A DNA stretch of 64,000 nt from CPC320 sp002684375 (GTDB lineage Bacteria; Pseudomonadota; Alphaproteobacteria; Rhodobacterales; Rhodobacteraceae): contig CBFIHZ010000011.1 of assembly GCA_965662545.1 (NCBI GenBank), positions 1 to 64,000 on the forward strand. Reading direction: 5' to 3'. The notes under the pieces were generated by a model, which did no database searches, was not told the origin of the DNA, and was given only the letters and a program-made list of their open reading frames with translations. The position numbers and the translations under genes were made by a program. Of the stretch, positions 43,591 through 53,255 are shown piece by piece. Position 1 is the first letter of the stretch. Every line of letters begins with the position of its first letter.

Positions 43591-43801
43591 GCGTTCTTTT
43601 TGACATTCGATTGACTGAAAGGAAAGGGTGGCCTGAGGTTGCCTCAACGCAGCTGAATAGAGGGCGGCTGGATTGCCCGATTGCACGGCGGTGTGGAACG
43701 TAGTAACGGGAATGGGCTCTATGGTCTTGGTGTAAACAGCTCGTGTGGCAGCGCCCCAAGGTTCTTGCGAAGAAGGTGTTCATACTGAGGAAGACGCCAT
43801 G

Positions 43802-43927
43802 ATGAACCAACAGAAATCCAAAGTATTTGGCGGGCTTAGGACAGGTTCTACGGCGTCCAAAGGCGGCGTTGTAAAAAGCCGTTTTGGCAGCAAGATTGAT
43901 CAAAACCGGCACTGGGCCGCGACCTAG
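43802..43927 (+). CDS. Small 41-residue ORF directly upstream of the MOSC gene
   Basis: An ATG with GAGGAAG upstream starts a short basic peptide (MNQQKSKVFGGLRTGSTASK, then GGVVKSRFGSK and others) that ends at TAG immediately before the ATG of the MOSC gene, in the same frame. It could be a small protein, a leader peptide, or the front part of a longer gene split by a nonsense codon. I cannot decide. Confidence 0.35.
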   Translation: MNQQKSKVFGGLRTGSTASKGGVVKSRFGSKIDQNRHWAAT

Positions 43928-44476
43928 ATGGGCTTTGTTAATCGCGCGACGTTGGATGCGGCAGTGCCGGATATTCTTGCCGCGCCGCAATCAAAGGCTG
44001 CGATTGATATATTGTGTTTCCGACCTGACTACGGTCAGAGAACTTTTCCCGACCAGATCACAGTGAGACGTGATGTTGGCATTGTCGGTGAGCGTTGGCT
44101 AAAAGCCCCTTGGATGAAATTGCCGGACGGATCGCCAGACGCGTCGATCCAGATTTCAATTCTTGCCACGCGGGTCTATGAGGCCGTTGTGGTCGACAAA
44201 CATACCATGCTGCATCCGGGCGATACGATCATTTCAGATCTCGATTGCTCTGAGCAGAATATGCCGGCGGGTACTTTGCTACGGGTGGGTACAGCGGTGT
44301 TGCAGGTGTCCGGGGTCTTTAATACCGCCTGTGTGAAATGGAAGGCCCGTTATGGCAAGCCGGCATATGATTGGGTGAACGCGGCTCAAAATCGTCCTTT
44401 GCGTTTGCGAGGACTTTTGTGTCGTGTTTCTCAAGACGGGGTCATTGGCCAGCGTGACGATATCATCAAGATTTGA
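43928..44476 (+). CDS. MOSC-domain protein
   Basis: This 182-residue protein has the MOSC fold seen in molybdenum-cofactor sulfurase C-termini and YiiM-like proteins. The middle reads FPDQITVRRDVGIVGERWLK and the active Cys region is FNTACVKWKARYGKPAYDWV. Proteins of this kind bind Mo cofactor or deliver sulfur or oxygen to substrates. It starts right behind a TAG stop of an in-frame small ORF, with no ribosome site of its own, so it is probably coupled to that ORF. No molybdenum genes are nearby. Confidence 0.75.
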   Translation: MGFVNRATLDAAVPDILAAPQSKAAIDILCFRPDYGQRTFPDQITVRRDVGIVGERWLKAPWMKLPDGSPDASIQISILATRVYEAVVVDKHTMLHPGDTIISDLDCSEQNMPAGTLLRVGTAVLQVSGVFNTACVKWKARYGKPAYDWVNAAQNRPLRLRGLLCRVSQDGVIGQRDDIIKI

Positions 44477-44713
44477 TCCAAAACCGGTTTGGGTGTAAAA
44501 AACTGTGGTGCGATATCGGTATGCAAAATCCAAATCTCAATAATACTCAGCATGTTTGACTAATGATTTGAGATGTCTCTTAGGGCTCTAAATGGAATGT
44601 CTTTAATAGTCTGTTCACGTGGGCCAAATCGGCTGTCCAATCAAAAATTCAGCTTGGGAATTGGGTCTGGTGCCGTCATAAGACAGGATGATTGCGATTG
44701 AACGCGCATCCCT

Positions 44714-45567
44714 GTGCATATCTTTGAGGCAATCTCTGACATACGCGACTTCATGCGCCAACAGCGCAATAAAAACCTGCGCCTTGGATTTGTTCCGACC
44801 ATGGGGGCCTTGCATGACGGGCATCTTTCGCTGGTGGATATTGCCCAGAAAACCAGCGACGGGGTTATAATTTCAATTTTGTGAATCCCACCCAATTTGA
44901 TAACGCCAAAGACCTGCAAAACTATCCCAACACGCTGAACCTTGATTTGCAACAATTGCGCAAAGCCGGGGTGATGGCCGTATTTGGGCCTGCAGCCGCC
45001 GAGATATATGCCATGGATTCAGAGACTATTGTTGAAACCACGCAGCTTGCCAATCGATTGCTTGGTGCTGTCAGGCCCTGGCATTTTTGTGGTGTCACCA
45101 CGGTTGTCTGCAAGTTGTTTAATATTGTTCAACCCGATCTGGCGGTTTTTGGGGAAAAGGATGATCAACAGCTGCATGTGATCCGCCGTATGGTGCGTGA
45201 TCTGCATATCCCGGTAGAGATCATTGGCGCACCAACTTTTCGCGAAAGCGACGGTTTGGCAATGTCGTCGCGAAACCGCAGGCTGAATCCGGCGGACCGC
45301 GCCGCGGCCCGGGTGCTGTGTTGCGCCCTCGACAGGGCAGAGGATTTGGTGACCAAGCACCTCATCATTTCGCAGCTCAGGCAAGATGTGACCAAGACAA
45401 TCAACGCCGAGCCCCGCGTTACGCTGCAGTCTGTCGATCTGTGCGCAACAGAGACATTGGCTGATCTGGCAGGCCCAATTACCGGGCCGGTTGCATTTAT
45501 GATATCGGCAATATTTGGCGAGACAGTTTTGATCATCAACGGGTTGTCGCCCGATAAGGAAATTTGA
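44714..45567 (+). pseudogene. panC: Pantothenate synthetase gene broken by a frameshift
   Basis: Two frames together give a full-length PanC of about 284 residues. The first (from GTG 44714) reads HIFEAISDIRDFMRQ and LGFVPTMGALHDGHLSLVDI then ISIL and stop at 44882. The second starts at GTG 44881 with NPTQFDNAKDLQNYPNTLNL and continues through FGEKDDQQLHVIRRMVRDL and SSRNRRLNP to the end. One missing T in the TTTT run at 44877-44880 explains the break, since ISIFVNPTQF is the family sequence. Two otherwise conserved Tyr positions (GEKDY, SSRNxYL) are also changed. PanC joins pantoate and beta-alanine. Confidence 0.85.
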
Positions 45568-46383
45568 ATGTCTTTGCAAAGAAAACCCCACAGGATCACT
45601 GTCGCCGATATCATCAACCGCAAAGGCGGTGATCCCATTGTGTCGCTGACCAGCTATCACGCCCATACTGCCGCTATTGTCGATAAATACGCGGAAGTTA
45701 TTTTGGTTGGTGACAGCCTTGGGATGGTGACTTATGGCATGGACAGCACCATCGGCATCACGTTAGACTTGATTATTTCGCACGGCAAAGCCGTGGTTTC
45801 GGGAACACAAATGGCCTTAATTTTGGTCGATATGCCCTTTGGTTCTTATGCGGAAAGCCCGCAAATTGCGTTTCGAAATGCCGCATGGGTCATGAAAGAA
45901 ACCGGTTGTGGCGCGGTGAAACTTGAAGGTGGTGCCTGCATGGCAGACACCATCGGTTTCTTGACCCAACGCGGTATTCCAGTGATGGCTCGTATAGGCC
46001 TGACACCGCAATCGAGCCATACTATGAGGGGATTTAAGGCCCAAGGCCGCGATACCGATAGCTGGTCCCGGGATGAAGCTGATGCTCGGGCGGTCTGTGC
46101 GGCTGGTGCCTTTGCTTTTGTTTTTTAGGGGATGGTTGAGGGTTTGGCGGATCAAATTACCCAAAATATCGAGGCACCGACTATTGGGATTGGGGCGTCT
46201 TTGGCGTGTGATGGTCAAATACTGGTGTTGGAAGATATGCTTGGTATGAATACCTGAACGCCAAAATTTGTCAAAACCCATGCCCAGCTAGGCCCCATAT
46301 TTGAGGCGGCGGTGGCGGAGAATGCTGAAGAGGTCAAAATCTGGAAATTTCCATCGGCACAGCATGTCTATGGCAAAGGGTGA
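45568..46383 (+). pseudogene. panB: Ketopantoate hydroxymethyltransferase gene with two nonsense codons
   Basis: The frame starts right at the panC stop and reads ITVADIINRKGGDPIVSLTS, VILVGDSLGMVTYGMDSTIG, VKLEGG and IPVMARIGLTPQSSHTMRGF. It ends at TAG 46126-46128 inside FAFVF. The same frame then continues GMVEGLADQI and APTIGIGASLACDGQILVLE, DMLGMNT, a second stop (TGA 46255-46257), TPKFVKTHAQLGPIFEAAVA, and a final stop at 46381. Total length matches PanB (about 272 residues). The gene is adjacent to a broken panC, so the whole unit is inactive. Confidence 0.87.
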
Positions 46384-46560
46384 AGGCCGTATCTCTGTTG
46401 TCTCGGACTATATTATATCCTGATAGTTTGGGGATGAAAAACGGATCGGTGAAAGGCAGCGCGGGAAATCCAGTCCAGATGGGCGCGGTATAGACCCAGT
46501 ATGATGGGGGCGCTATGAGCTCGTTTGCGTTTATGAACCTCGGTATGAACTGCGCCTGCT

Positions 46561-47364
46561 TCAAACCCAAGGCTGGTCCAGATTTGGCAATGGAATCGCA
46601 TCGATCAATTCGCGCGTATAGGAGTGGGTCGGGTTTGCAAACAGCTCTGCGGTTTGTTGTGTCTCAACAATCTCGCCTTGATACAGCACGATGGTATGCT
46701 GGCAAAGCCGCCTTATGACCGACAGATCATGACTGATGAAGGCCAGCGTCAGCCCCAGATCGCGCACCAGTTGTTCAAGCAGATTAAGCACATGTGCCTG
46801 AGATGAAACATCCAAGCCCGAGACGATTTCATCGGCGAGAATAAACTCTGGTTCGGTCGCAATTGCGCGGGCAATCCCGATCCTCTGGCGCTGGCCACCG
46901 GACAATTCATGTGGATAGCGAAGTTTGAAATCCCTTGGTAGGCCGACCATATCCAAAGCTGTCTCGACCCGGTTTGAAATCTGATCAAACCCGTGCAGGC
47001 GCAGCGGTGCGGCGATAATGGCAAACACGGTGCGCCGGGGGTTTAAAGACGACATCGGGTCTTGAAAAATCATCTGAAACTTGCGTCTTAACGGGCGCAA
47101 GCTCTCTTCATCCAGATGAGTGATATCGCGCCCTTGAAAACGGATTGAGCCTGCAGAAGGCTCGAGAAGACGGATCATTGCCCGACCAAGGGTTGATTTT
47201 CCGGAGCCGGATCCCCCGACTACCCCGACCACGTCGCCTTTGGCAATGTCAAATGACAGCCCCTTTAGAACCTCAATTTCGGGCGCTGGGCCGAAAATTG
47301 GCTTATGGGCCAAATCCTTGAACGACAGGCGCAGGTCCCGGATTTCATAAACCGTCTCAGACAT
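46561..47364 (-). CDS. Dpp/Opp-type ABC transporter ATP-binding protein (DppF-like)
   Basis: This 267-residue ATPase of a dipeptide/oligopeptide/nickel-type importer has Walker A VGGSGSGKSTLG, signature LSGGQRQRIGIARAI, Walker B FILADEIVSGLD and the switch segment LAFISHDLSVIRRLCQH. The ATG at 47364 overlaps the preceding DppD-like gene by eight bases. It is the last gene of the minus-strand operon 53234-46561. Confidence 0.92.
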   Translation of the reverse strand: MSETVYEIRDLRLSFKDLAHKPIFGPAPEIEVLKGLSFDIAKGDVVGVVGGSGSGKSTLGRAMIRLLEPSAGSIRFQGRDITHLDEESLRPLRRKFQMIFQDPMSSLNPRRTVFAIIAAPLRLHGFDQISNRVETALDMVGLPRDFKLRYPHELSGGQRQRIGIARAIATEPEFILADEIVSGLDVSSQAHVLNLLEQLVRDLGLTLAFISHDLSVIRRLCQHTIVLYQGEIVETQQTAELFANPTHSYTRELIDAIPLPNLDQPWV

Positions 47365-48223
47365 GGGCGTGTGCCTGATCATAGGCTACAATCTCCGCTC
47401 GCACAGCATCCAGAATTTGCGGTGGGATGGGGGTCAGGCTGCCTGTTGGATCGGTGTATTTTGGCGTCGTTTCTAAGAGTGCCCGAGAGTATGGGTGCAG
47501 CGGTCCGGTGAAAAAATCCTGCACGGTTGTACGCTCCAGCACCATACCTTCATAAAGCACCAGAAGGCTCTGGCAGACTTTTGCCACGACACCCAGATCA
47601 TGGGTCACAAACAATAATGCAGTGCCATAGCGGTTCTGCATCTCTTTGATCAGACGCAGAATTTGCTTTTGTACCGTCACATCCAAGGCAGTGGTAGGCT
47701 CATCTGCGATGATCAACCGCGGTTCGGCGGCAAACGCTGCGGCAATCAGCAGACGCTGACGCATGCCTCCGGATAATTCGTGCGGATAACACAACATCAC
47801 CCGTTCGGGATCATTAATCTGTACTTCACCAAGCAAGTCCAGCGCCCTGTGTTGGGCGGCGGATTTGCTCCAACCCAGAATATCAACGAGGCGGTTGGTA
47901 ATCTGCGCGCCAACCCGACGTGAGGGGTTCAAAGCGGTCAGCGGATCTTGCGGAATCAGGGCGGTTTTTGCGCCAATCACCTGCCGTCGCTGGGTTGGTG
48001 TCAGGTCTTGCAGGTTTTCTCCGTCAAGAATGATTTCGCCACCTGTCGCTATAATCGCGCGCGGCAGTGTGCCCAGAACAGCCTTGCCGATCATGCTTTT
48101 GCCAGCGCCGCTTTCACCCACCAGACCACAGACCTCGCCGGCTTGTACCGAAAGCGAAACATCGCGCAGAATTTTACGCTTGCCAATGTGGGCTGACAGG
48201 TTGTTGATTGTTAAGAAGCTCAT
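47357..48223 (-). CDS. Dpp/Opp-type ABC transporter ATP-binding protein (DppD-like)
   Basis: This 288-residue ATPase is the partner of the DppF-like subunit. It shows Walker A VGESGAGKSMIGKA, signature LSGGMRQRLLIAAA and Walker B LIIADEPTTALDVTVQKQ. The C-terminal proline-rich end (LLETTPKYTDPTGSLTPIPP) is typical of DppD/OppD, although the Cys residues of the usual iron-sulfur motif are not seen. It overlaps the DppC-like gene by four bases. Confidence 0.92.
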   Translation of the reverse strand: MSFLTINNLSAHIGKRKILRDVSLSVQAGEVCGLVGESGAGKSMIGKAVLGTLPRAIIATGGEIILDGENLQDLTPTQRRQVIGAKTALIPQDPLTALNPSRRVGAQITNRLVDILGWSKSAAQHRALDLLGEVQINDPERVMLCYPHELSGGMRQRLLIAAAFAAEPRLIIADEPTTALDVTVQKQILRLIKEMQNRYGTALLFVTHDLGVVAKVCQSLLVLYEGMVLERTTVQDFFTGPLHPYSRALLETTPKYTDPTGSLTPIPPQILDAVRAEIVAYDQAHAHV

Positions 48224-49071
48224 TTGAGCACCGGATCAAAACGGTCTTTGAGACCTTCGCCCAACTGACTGAAACTCAGGACTGTCAAAAACAGGATGAT
48301 CAGCGGAAACACCAGCACCCACCAAGCCTGATGGATTGACAAACGGCCCTCAGATATCATCCCCCCCCATGTTGGCTGGTCGGTTGAAATGGAAAGATTA
48401 ACGAAGGATAGGATCGCTTCGACAATCACAGCTATCCCCATTTCCAGCGTCAACAGTACGCAGATGGTCGGCAGGACGTTGGGCAGAATTTCTTGCACCA
48501 TAATGCCGAAACGCCTGTGGCCTGCAACCTGTGCTGAGGCCACGTAATCCATCGCCCCCTGACCAATGGCTTCGGCGCGCACCACACGGGCAAACCGGGT
48601 CCAGTCAATTACCACGATGGCAATTATGATCGATGTCAAGCCCGTGCCCAGGACTGCAATCAGTAAAATTGCGAATAACACGGGCGGAAATGCCATCCAG
48701 ATATCAACCAGCCGCGAAATGATTATATCGGGCCAGCCACGAAAATAGCCGGCAATCAATCCCAGACTAGCGCCCAGTAAACAGGTCAAAGTGCCGGCAA
48801 TCAGCGCCACGCTCAACGCCACGCGTCCGCCATACATCATCCGGCTCAATACATCCCGTCCCAGACTGTCGGACCCCAGCGGGTAGCCTGGCTCTGATCC
48901 GTCGATCCAAAATGGTGGCAGACGTGAGGTGAACAAATCTTGGGCCAGCGGGTCTTGTGGGGCGAGAACCGGCGCCAGCAGCGTTGTCAGAACCAATGCG
49001 ATCAGCCAACCTGCCGACAGCCAGAGCCGCAAGCCGATGGGGCGGTTGATCTCGGCGCGCGCCTCAGCCAT
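48220..49071 (-). CDS. Dpp/Opp-type ABC transporter permease (DppC-like)
   Basis: This 283-residue permease has an N-terminal OppC domain (LVLTTLLAPVLAPQDPLAQD, YPLGSDSLGRDVLSRMMYGG) and an EAA-type loop in YVASAQVAGHRRFGIMVQEI followed by LPNVLP. It overlaps the DppB-like gene by eight bases, indicating coupling. Confidence 0.92.
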   Translation of the reverse strand: MAEARAEINRPIGLRLWLSAGWLIALVLTTLLAPVLAPQDPLAQDLFTSRLPPFWIDGSEPGYPLGSDSLGRDVLSRMMYGGRVALSVALIAGTLTCLLGASLGLIAGYFRGWPDIIISRLVDIWMAFPPVLFAILLIAVLGTGLTSIIIAIVVIDWTRFARVVRAEAIGQGAMDYVASAQVAGHRRFGIMVQEILPNVLPTICVLLTLEMGIAVIVEAILSFVNLSISTDQPTWGGMISEGRLSIHQAWWVLVFPLIILFLTVLSFSQLGEGLKDRFDPVLK

Positions 49072-50074
49072 TGCGCAGTCTCGGGTTCAGAAGCGCATAG
49101 GTCAAATCCACCAAACGGTTGACCACGGTAAAGATCAGCGCAAACATAATTACAATGCCTTGAATAAGTGGCAGATCACGGTTGATCACCGCGTCAATTG
49201 CCATATTTCCCAAACCTTCATAGGAAAAAAGCCGTTCGATGATCACCGTGCCACCGATCAAAAAGGTAAATTGGACGCCGATGAGCGTCAGCGTTGGCAG
49301 AACTGCATTGGGCAGCGCCTCACGCAGGATGACTTGATTTTCGCTGTAGCCTTGCGTACGCGCCAGCGTCACATAATCCAGATGAAGGGTTTCTTTAAGC
49401 GATTGTTTTAACAATTGTGCAATCACCGCAGCCAGTGGAATTGCCAGCGCCAAGGCGGGCATGAACATGTGGCTTAGGAGGTCGGCCATGATATCAAACC
49501 GCAACCGCAGCAAGCTTTCGATAAGATAAAAATGCGTGACAAACGGCAAATCCAGTGCCGGTGAGACCCGGCCGGAAATATGAAAAACTGGCCACAGTAC
49601 GCCAAACAGCAGCACCAAAACCAAACCCCATAGAAAATCCGGCACCGACAGCGCGACACCATTGGTTACATCAACAATTGCCTCTGTCTTGGTGCCACGC
49701 ATCCGTGTGCCGGCCAATGCCATAAAGCCGCCCATAATGATCGCTATGAGCAATGCCATCACCGACAGTTCGAGCGTGGCGGGAAGCCGCGACAAAACGA
49801 GGTCAAGCACGGGTTGCCGCGCGGTAATCGAGGTTCCGAAATCACCCTGCAAGACCCCCGAAAGCCAAATGTAAAATTGCTCGGGAATGGATTTATCAAA
49901 CCCATAGAGTGCCTCGAGGCGGGCAATATCTTCGACGCTAGCACCGGGGGGCAGCATCATCGCGATTGGATTGCCCGGCACCACCCGAATGACAAAAAAA
50001 ACAATGACGGCAACGCCAAAGAGGGTCACCGCCATGGTCATCAAACGTGACAATATCTGCAACAGTAAAGACAT
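49064..50074 (-). CDS. Dpp/Opp-type ABC transporter permease (DppB-like)
   Basis: This 336-residue permease starts LLLQILSRLMTMAVTLFGVA and VIRVVPGNPIAMMLPPGAS as DppB/OppB proteins do. The EAA-type loop reads DYVTLARTQGYSENQVILRE followed by ALPNAV. It follows the binding-protein gene after a strong stem-loop. Confidence 0.92.
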   Translation of the reverse strand: MSLLLQILSRLMTMAVTLFGVAVIVFFVIRVVPGNPIAMMLPPGASVEDIARLEALYGFDKSIPEQFYIWLSGVLQGDFGTSITARQPVLDLVLSRLPATLELSVMALLIAIIMGGFMALAGTRMRGTKTEAIVDVTNGVALSVPDFLWGLVLVLLFGVLWPVFHISGRVSPALDLPFVTHFYLIESLLRLRFDIMADLLSHMFMPALALAIPLAAVIAQLLKQSLKETLHLDYVTLARTQGYSENQVILREALPNAVLPTLTLIGVQFTFLIGGTVIIERLFSYEGLGNMAIDAVINRDLPLIQGIVIMFALIFTVVNRLVDLTYALLNPRLRNG

Positions 50075-50087
50075 TGGGTCTTCTTTC

Positions 50088-50108
50088 AGGGAGGGCGACG
50101 CCCTCCCT
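50088..50108 (-). promoter_or_regulatory. Stem-loop between DppA-like and DppB-like genes
   Basis: AGGGAGGGC (50088-50096) and GCCCTCCCT (50100-50108) pair perfectly around a 3-base loop. It lies between the binding-protein stop (50119) and the permease start (50074) of the leftward operon and lacks a T-run in that direction, so it likely stabilises the binding-protein message or partially terminates. Confidence 0.6.
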
Positions 50109-50118
50109 TTATGGCCGG

Positions 50119-51645
50119 TTAGGCGCGTGTCATCAAATGCGGCAGCAAGGCACCTGAGGCATGTGGAACAACTTTAACGCCCGGCGCATGCAGAATCGGT
50201 TGCACGTATTGGAACAATGGCAGTACCAAAGCGTTCTCGGCAATATGGCGGTCAACCGCTTTCCAGCCTGCGATCCGTTTGGCATCGTCTGCCTCGCCCC
50301 AAAGCGGCCCGATCATCCCGGTCAAATCCTCACCGTCCCAGACCGAATGCGGCGAGGGTCCGAACATCGCAAACCCGGTCGATGTGGTTGGGTCCCCGAT
50401 TGAATTGCCCCAGTTATAAAAGGCGGCTGGTGCCAATGTGTCGGCTGCACGCAATTCGTAATGCTTGGCAATTTCATAGACCTCGATCTCGGCCTCGATC
50501 CCCACTTTGCGCCACAGCCCGACGATTGCCTGAATGATCTCATAGTCTTTGGGCTTGAATCCACGTGTTGTCTGGATGGTAAATTTGACGGGATTATCAA
50601 CTGAATAGCCCGATTTGGCCAGCAGTGCTTTGGCCCCGTCAGGATCATAGGGTGTTGTGACCGACGCGTCATAAGCGGCATAATCGGGTGTTTGCAGCGT
50701 ATCAATTGGCACGCCGTATCCTGACAAAAGACGATCTACGATGGCAGTTTTATTCACTGCCATCACCGCGGCTTTGCGCACGTTTGGATCGGTCATTGCG
50801 TCGATGTCATTAAAGAAAATCATGCCGATATCCGACACGGGGGCGGCTGTTCCCAGCAGCGCGCCGCCTTTGAGGCGATCGTATTCTTCATAGGGCATCT
50901 CAAGGGTGACATGCGCGTTGCCTGATTCAACCTCGGCAACACGGCCGGCCGCATCGGTCACAAATTTGATCGTGACTGATTTAAACTCAGGTGCCCCCCC
51001 CCAATAGTTATCATTGGCTTTCAGTCGCACAAAGGCATTGCGTTCGTATTTTTCCACCATATAGGGGCCGGTTCCAATTGGTGCGGCTTCGAATCCGTCA
51101 GCGCCCACTTTTTCCATATAGGCCTTTGGCAAGACATATCCGGTCAGAAACGACATCCATTTAAAGATTGTAGGCTCAAAGCGGAGCACATCCCCGGTGA
51201 TCTTATTGCCATCAATCGCGAAATTCCCAATGGTTGACCAGATGAACTGGATCGGGTTGCCGCCCTCAGGATCTGCGGCGCGCTCCAAGCTCCAGGCCAC
51301 ATCTTCGGCCGTCAGCGGATCGCCATTGTGCCAGGTTACGCCGTCGCGGACAGTCATATGCACCTTGGTTTTATCCGCATTCCAGCCCCAATCGGTGATC
51401 AGCCCTGCGGTTTGTGTCAGATCTGTATCCTGTGCGATAAATAGATCGAAAACCGACTGATATAGCCCCTGAATTGTCGGGTTGACCGCAGAGGCGCCAA
51501 CGGTCGGATTCCAGCTGGGCAGGTTCACGTTATAGGCGATCACCAGCTCTTTTATATCCTGAGCCCAAGTGGTTGATGCAGAGCCGGCAAATGTGATTGC
51601 CGCTGCGGTACTCAAGAGCACTCCACGTCTTGTTAAAACTGTCAT
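50119..51645 (-). CDS. Dpp/Opp-type periplasmic substrate-binding protein (DppA-like)
   Basis: This 508-residue family 5 solute-binding protein has a probable Tat signal (LTRRGVLLSTAAAITFAGSA, cleavage near TWAQ). It shows the family features DWGWNADKTKVHMTVRDGVT followed by WHNGDPLTAEDVAWSLERAA, and APIGTGPYMVEKYERNAFVR. The ligand may be a peptide but could be any small molecule of similar size, because this family is used for many substrates. Its operon also contains an FAD oxidoreductase and faces a catabolic operon. Confidence 0.9.
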   Translation of the reverse strand: MTVLTRRGVLLSTAAAITFAGSASTTWAQDIKELVIAYNVNLPSWNPTVGASAVNPTIQGLYQSVFDLFIAQDTDLTQTAGLITDWGWNADKTKVHMTVRDGVTWHNGDPLTAEDVAWSLERAADPEGGNPIQFIWSTIGNFAIDGNKITGDVLRFEPTIFKWMSFLTGYVLPKAYMEKVGADGFEAAPIGTGPYMVEKYERNAFVRLKANDNYWGGAPEFKSVTIKFVTDAAGRVAEVESGNAHVTLEMPYEEYDRLKGGALLGTAAPVSDIGMIFFNDIDAMTDPNVRKAAVMAVNKTAIVDRLLSGYGVPIDTLQTPDYAAYDASVTTPYDPDGAKALLAKSGYSVDNPVKFTIQTTRGFKPKDYEIIQAIVGLWRKVGIEAEIEVYEIAKHYELRAADTLAPAAFYNWGNSIGDPTTSTGFAMFGPSPHSVWDGEDLTGMIGPLWGEADDAKRIAGWKAVDRHIAENALVLPLFQYVQPILHAPGVKVVPHASGALLPHLMTRA

Positions 51646-51662
51646 TGTTCATCCCTTTTTTG

Positions 51663-53234
51663 TTATGTCCCGGTTAGTTTTCGACCAAGTTGATATCCCG
51701 ATCCGGCGCCAGTACCGGCGCCTGGCCAAACTGCAGCGCCGGTGTGATACAGGTTTTGGATCGGTGTCGTGCCGTCTGCATACCCTCGCGCAGGACGGAA
51801 TAAAAAATGTTGGCTTAGATGGTGACTGCCGCATACTTGATCGCCTCCGACCAAATTTGGGTTGTCGCGCTCCAACTCGACAGGGGTGACAATGCGTTGA
51901 CCCAATATGTTGCCACGCAGACCCGGTGCATGAGCCTCGATTAGGTCTAGAACCCGGTCAGCATAGGGCGCTGCAGCCTGTGTCCAGTCTGTTGTCGTAA
52001 TCTGGCCCGCAGCATCCGCCTTGATTTGACCCGGAACCATGCGCACTTGTATCCATAAAATATGCTGGCCATGGGGCGCGCGGCTGGGATCGACGGCGGT
52101 GGGTTGCCCGACCACGATGACTGGTTCTTGTGGCAACAAGCCAGCACTAGCCTGTTGATAGCATTGCGACATCTGATCCAGCGATGGTGCGATATGCACA
52201 TAGGCGAACTCCCGCAATTCTGCTGATGCGCGCCAGTCGGGTAGATCTGATATTGCCAGATGGATCATCATTGTGCCCGGGGCATGGCGGAACGTCTCTA
52301 GAGACCGGTCGTAGCCGGGTTGGCCACTGCCGCCGGTCAACCGCTTCATCGCGCCGGGGGCAACATTTGCAATAACGGCCCGCTGCGCGTGTATGGTTTC
52401 GCCCTCAACAACGACGCCTGTGGCCCGCCCGTCTTGCTGTAAGATCTGCTCGACAGTGTGGTCGCATAGGATTTGACCGCCTTTGGCCTCGATGGCTGCG
52501 CTGAGCGCTGTTATGATGGTATCTGCGCCGCCTTTGCCCAAAACCATGCCAAATGATTGGTTTGCCATCGCCTCAAGATACGGAAACAAGGCCCCGCCGG
52601 CGATGTCGGGCGCAAAATCCAGATGCATGCCCCAAGCGCCCAATGTTGCCTGAAGGTGGGGGGAATCAAATGTTTCTTCCAGCCAAGCGCGAGGTGATTG
52701 CGCCAGAAATCGTGCCAAATCCTGCGTCCCACCAAGACCTTTCTTTCGTAGGGCTTTCCAAGCAATAGATGTAAACGCACGTATTTTCATTGGTGCCCCA
52801 AGAATCCCAAACAGATGCTCGGCCTCGGATGGAAACGCATCCCCCAATGTTTGCCAGATCTCGGCGTCGCGTTGCGAGAACGCGGCAATGCGGTGTTTGT
52901 TGGCAGCCGCATCGTGGCTGATACCCAACCATTGATCGTCGGGGAAAACGCTTGCAAAGCAATGTTTTGCTGGTGCGAATTCCAAACCTAAATTCATTAA
53001 ATCTGCGTTATATTGCCGAAAAAACGGGGAGCCGGCAAATAGAGATAGGTTCATAGCTGCCCAGTCATGGGCAAAACCGTCCACGGTCAAACCTTTGGTC
53101 TTTACGGCGCCGCCCGCTGTATCTGCCTGCTCCAAAATAATTACGGACCAGCCGTTTTGTACCAGTGAATAGGCACAAACAAGTGAGTTGAGACCTGAGC
53201 CTATAATGACCGCGTCCGCTGATCTGTTGGTCAT
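51663..53234 (-). CDS. Phytoene-desaturase-like FAD-dependent oxidoreductase, copy 1
   Basis: This 523-residue flavoprotein has an N-terminal FAD-binding Rossmann motif (AVIIGSGLNSLVCAYSLVQN, then ILEQADTAGGAVKT) and the amine-oxidase/phytoene-desaturase core, ending in YHTGAAVWPGAGTGAGSGYQ. The ATG at 53234 with AGGGGAG upstream is preferred; the frame is open to 53291. It is the first gene of the leftward transporter operon and is related to the enzyme at 54178-55743, which is transcribed the other way. Probably a dehydrogenase of the transported compound; the substrate is unknown. Confidence 0.85.
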   Translation of the reverse strand: MTNRSADAVIIGSGLNSLVCAYSLVQNGWSVIILEQADTAGGAVKTKGLTVDGFAHDWAAMNLSLFAGSPFFRQYNADLMNLGLEFAPAKHCFASVFPDDQWLGISHDAAANKHRIAAFSQRDAEIWQTLGDAFPSEAEHLFGILGAPMKIRAFTSIAWKALRKKGLGGTQDLARFLAQSPRAWLEETFDSPHLQATLGAWGMHLDFAPDIAGGALFPYLEAMANQSFGMVLGKGGADTIITALSAAIEAKGGQILCDHTVEQILQQDGRATGVVVEGETIHAQRAVIANVAPGAMKRLTGGSGQPGYDRSLETFRHAPGTMMIHLAISDLPDWRASAELREFAYVHIAPSLDQMSQCYQQASAGLLPQEPVIVVGQPTAVDPSRAPHGQHILWIQVRMVPGQIKADAAGQITTTDWTQAAAPYADRVLDLIEAHAPGLRGNILGQRIVTPVELERDNPNLVGGDQVCGSHHLSQHFLFRPARGYADGTTPIQNLYHTGAAVWPGAGTGAGSGYQLGRKLTGT

Positions 53235-53255
53235 AAGTGCACTCCCCTGCGAATA

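Noticed and set aside
46384..46560. Short frames between panB and the DppF-like gene
   Set aside because: No family similarity on either strand; treated as non-coding.
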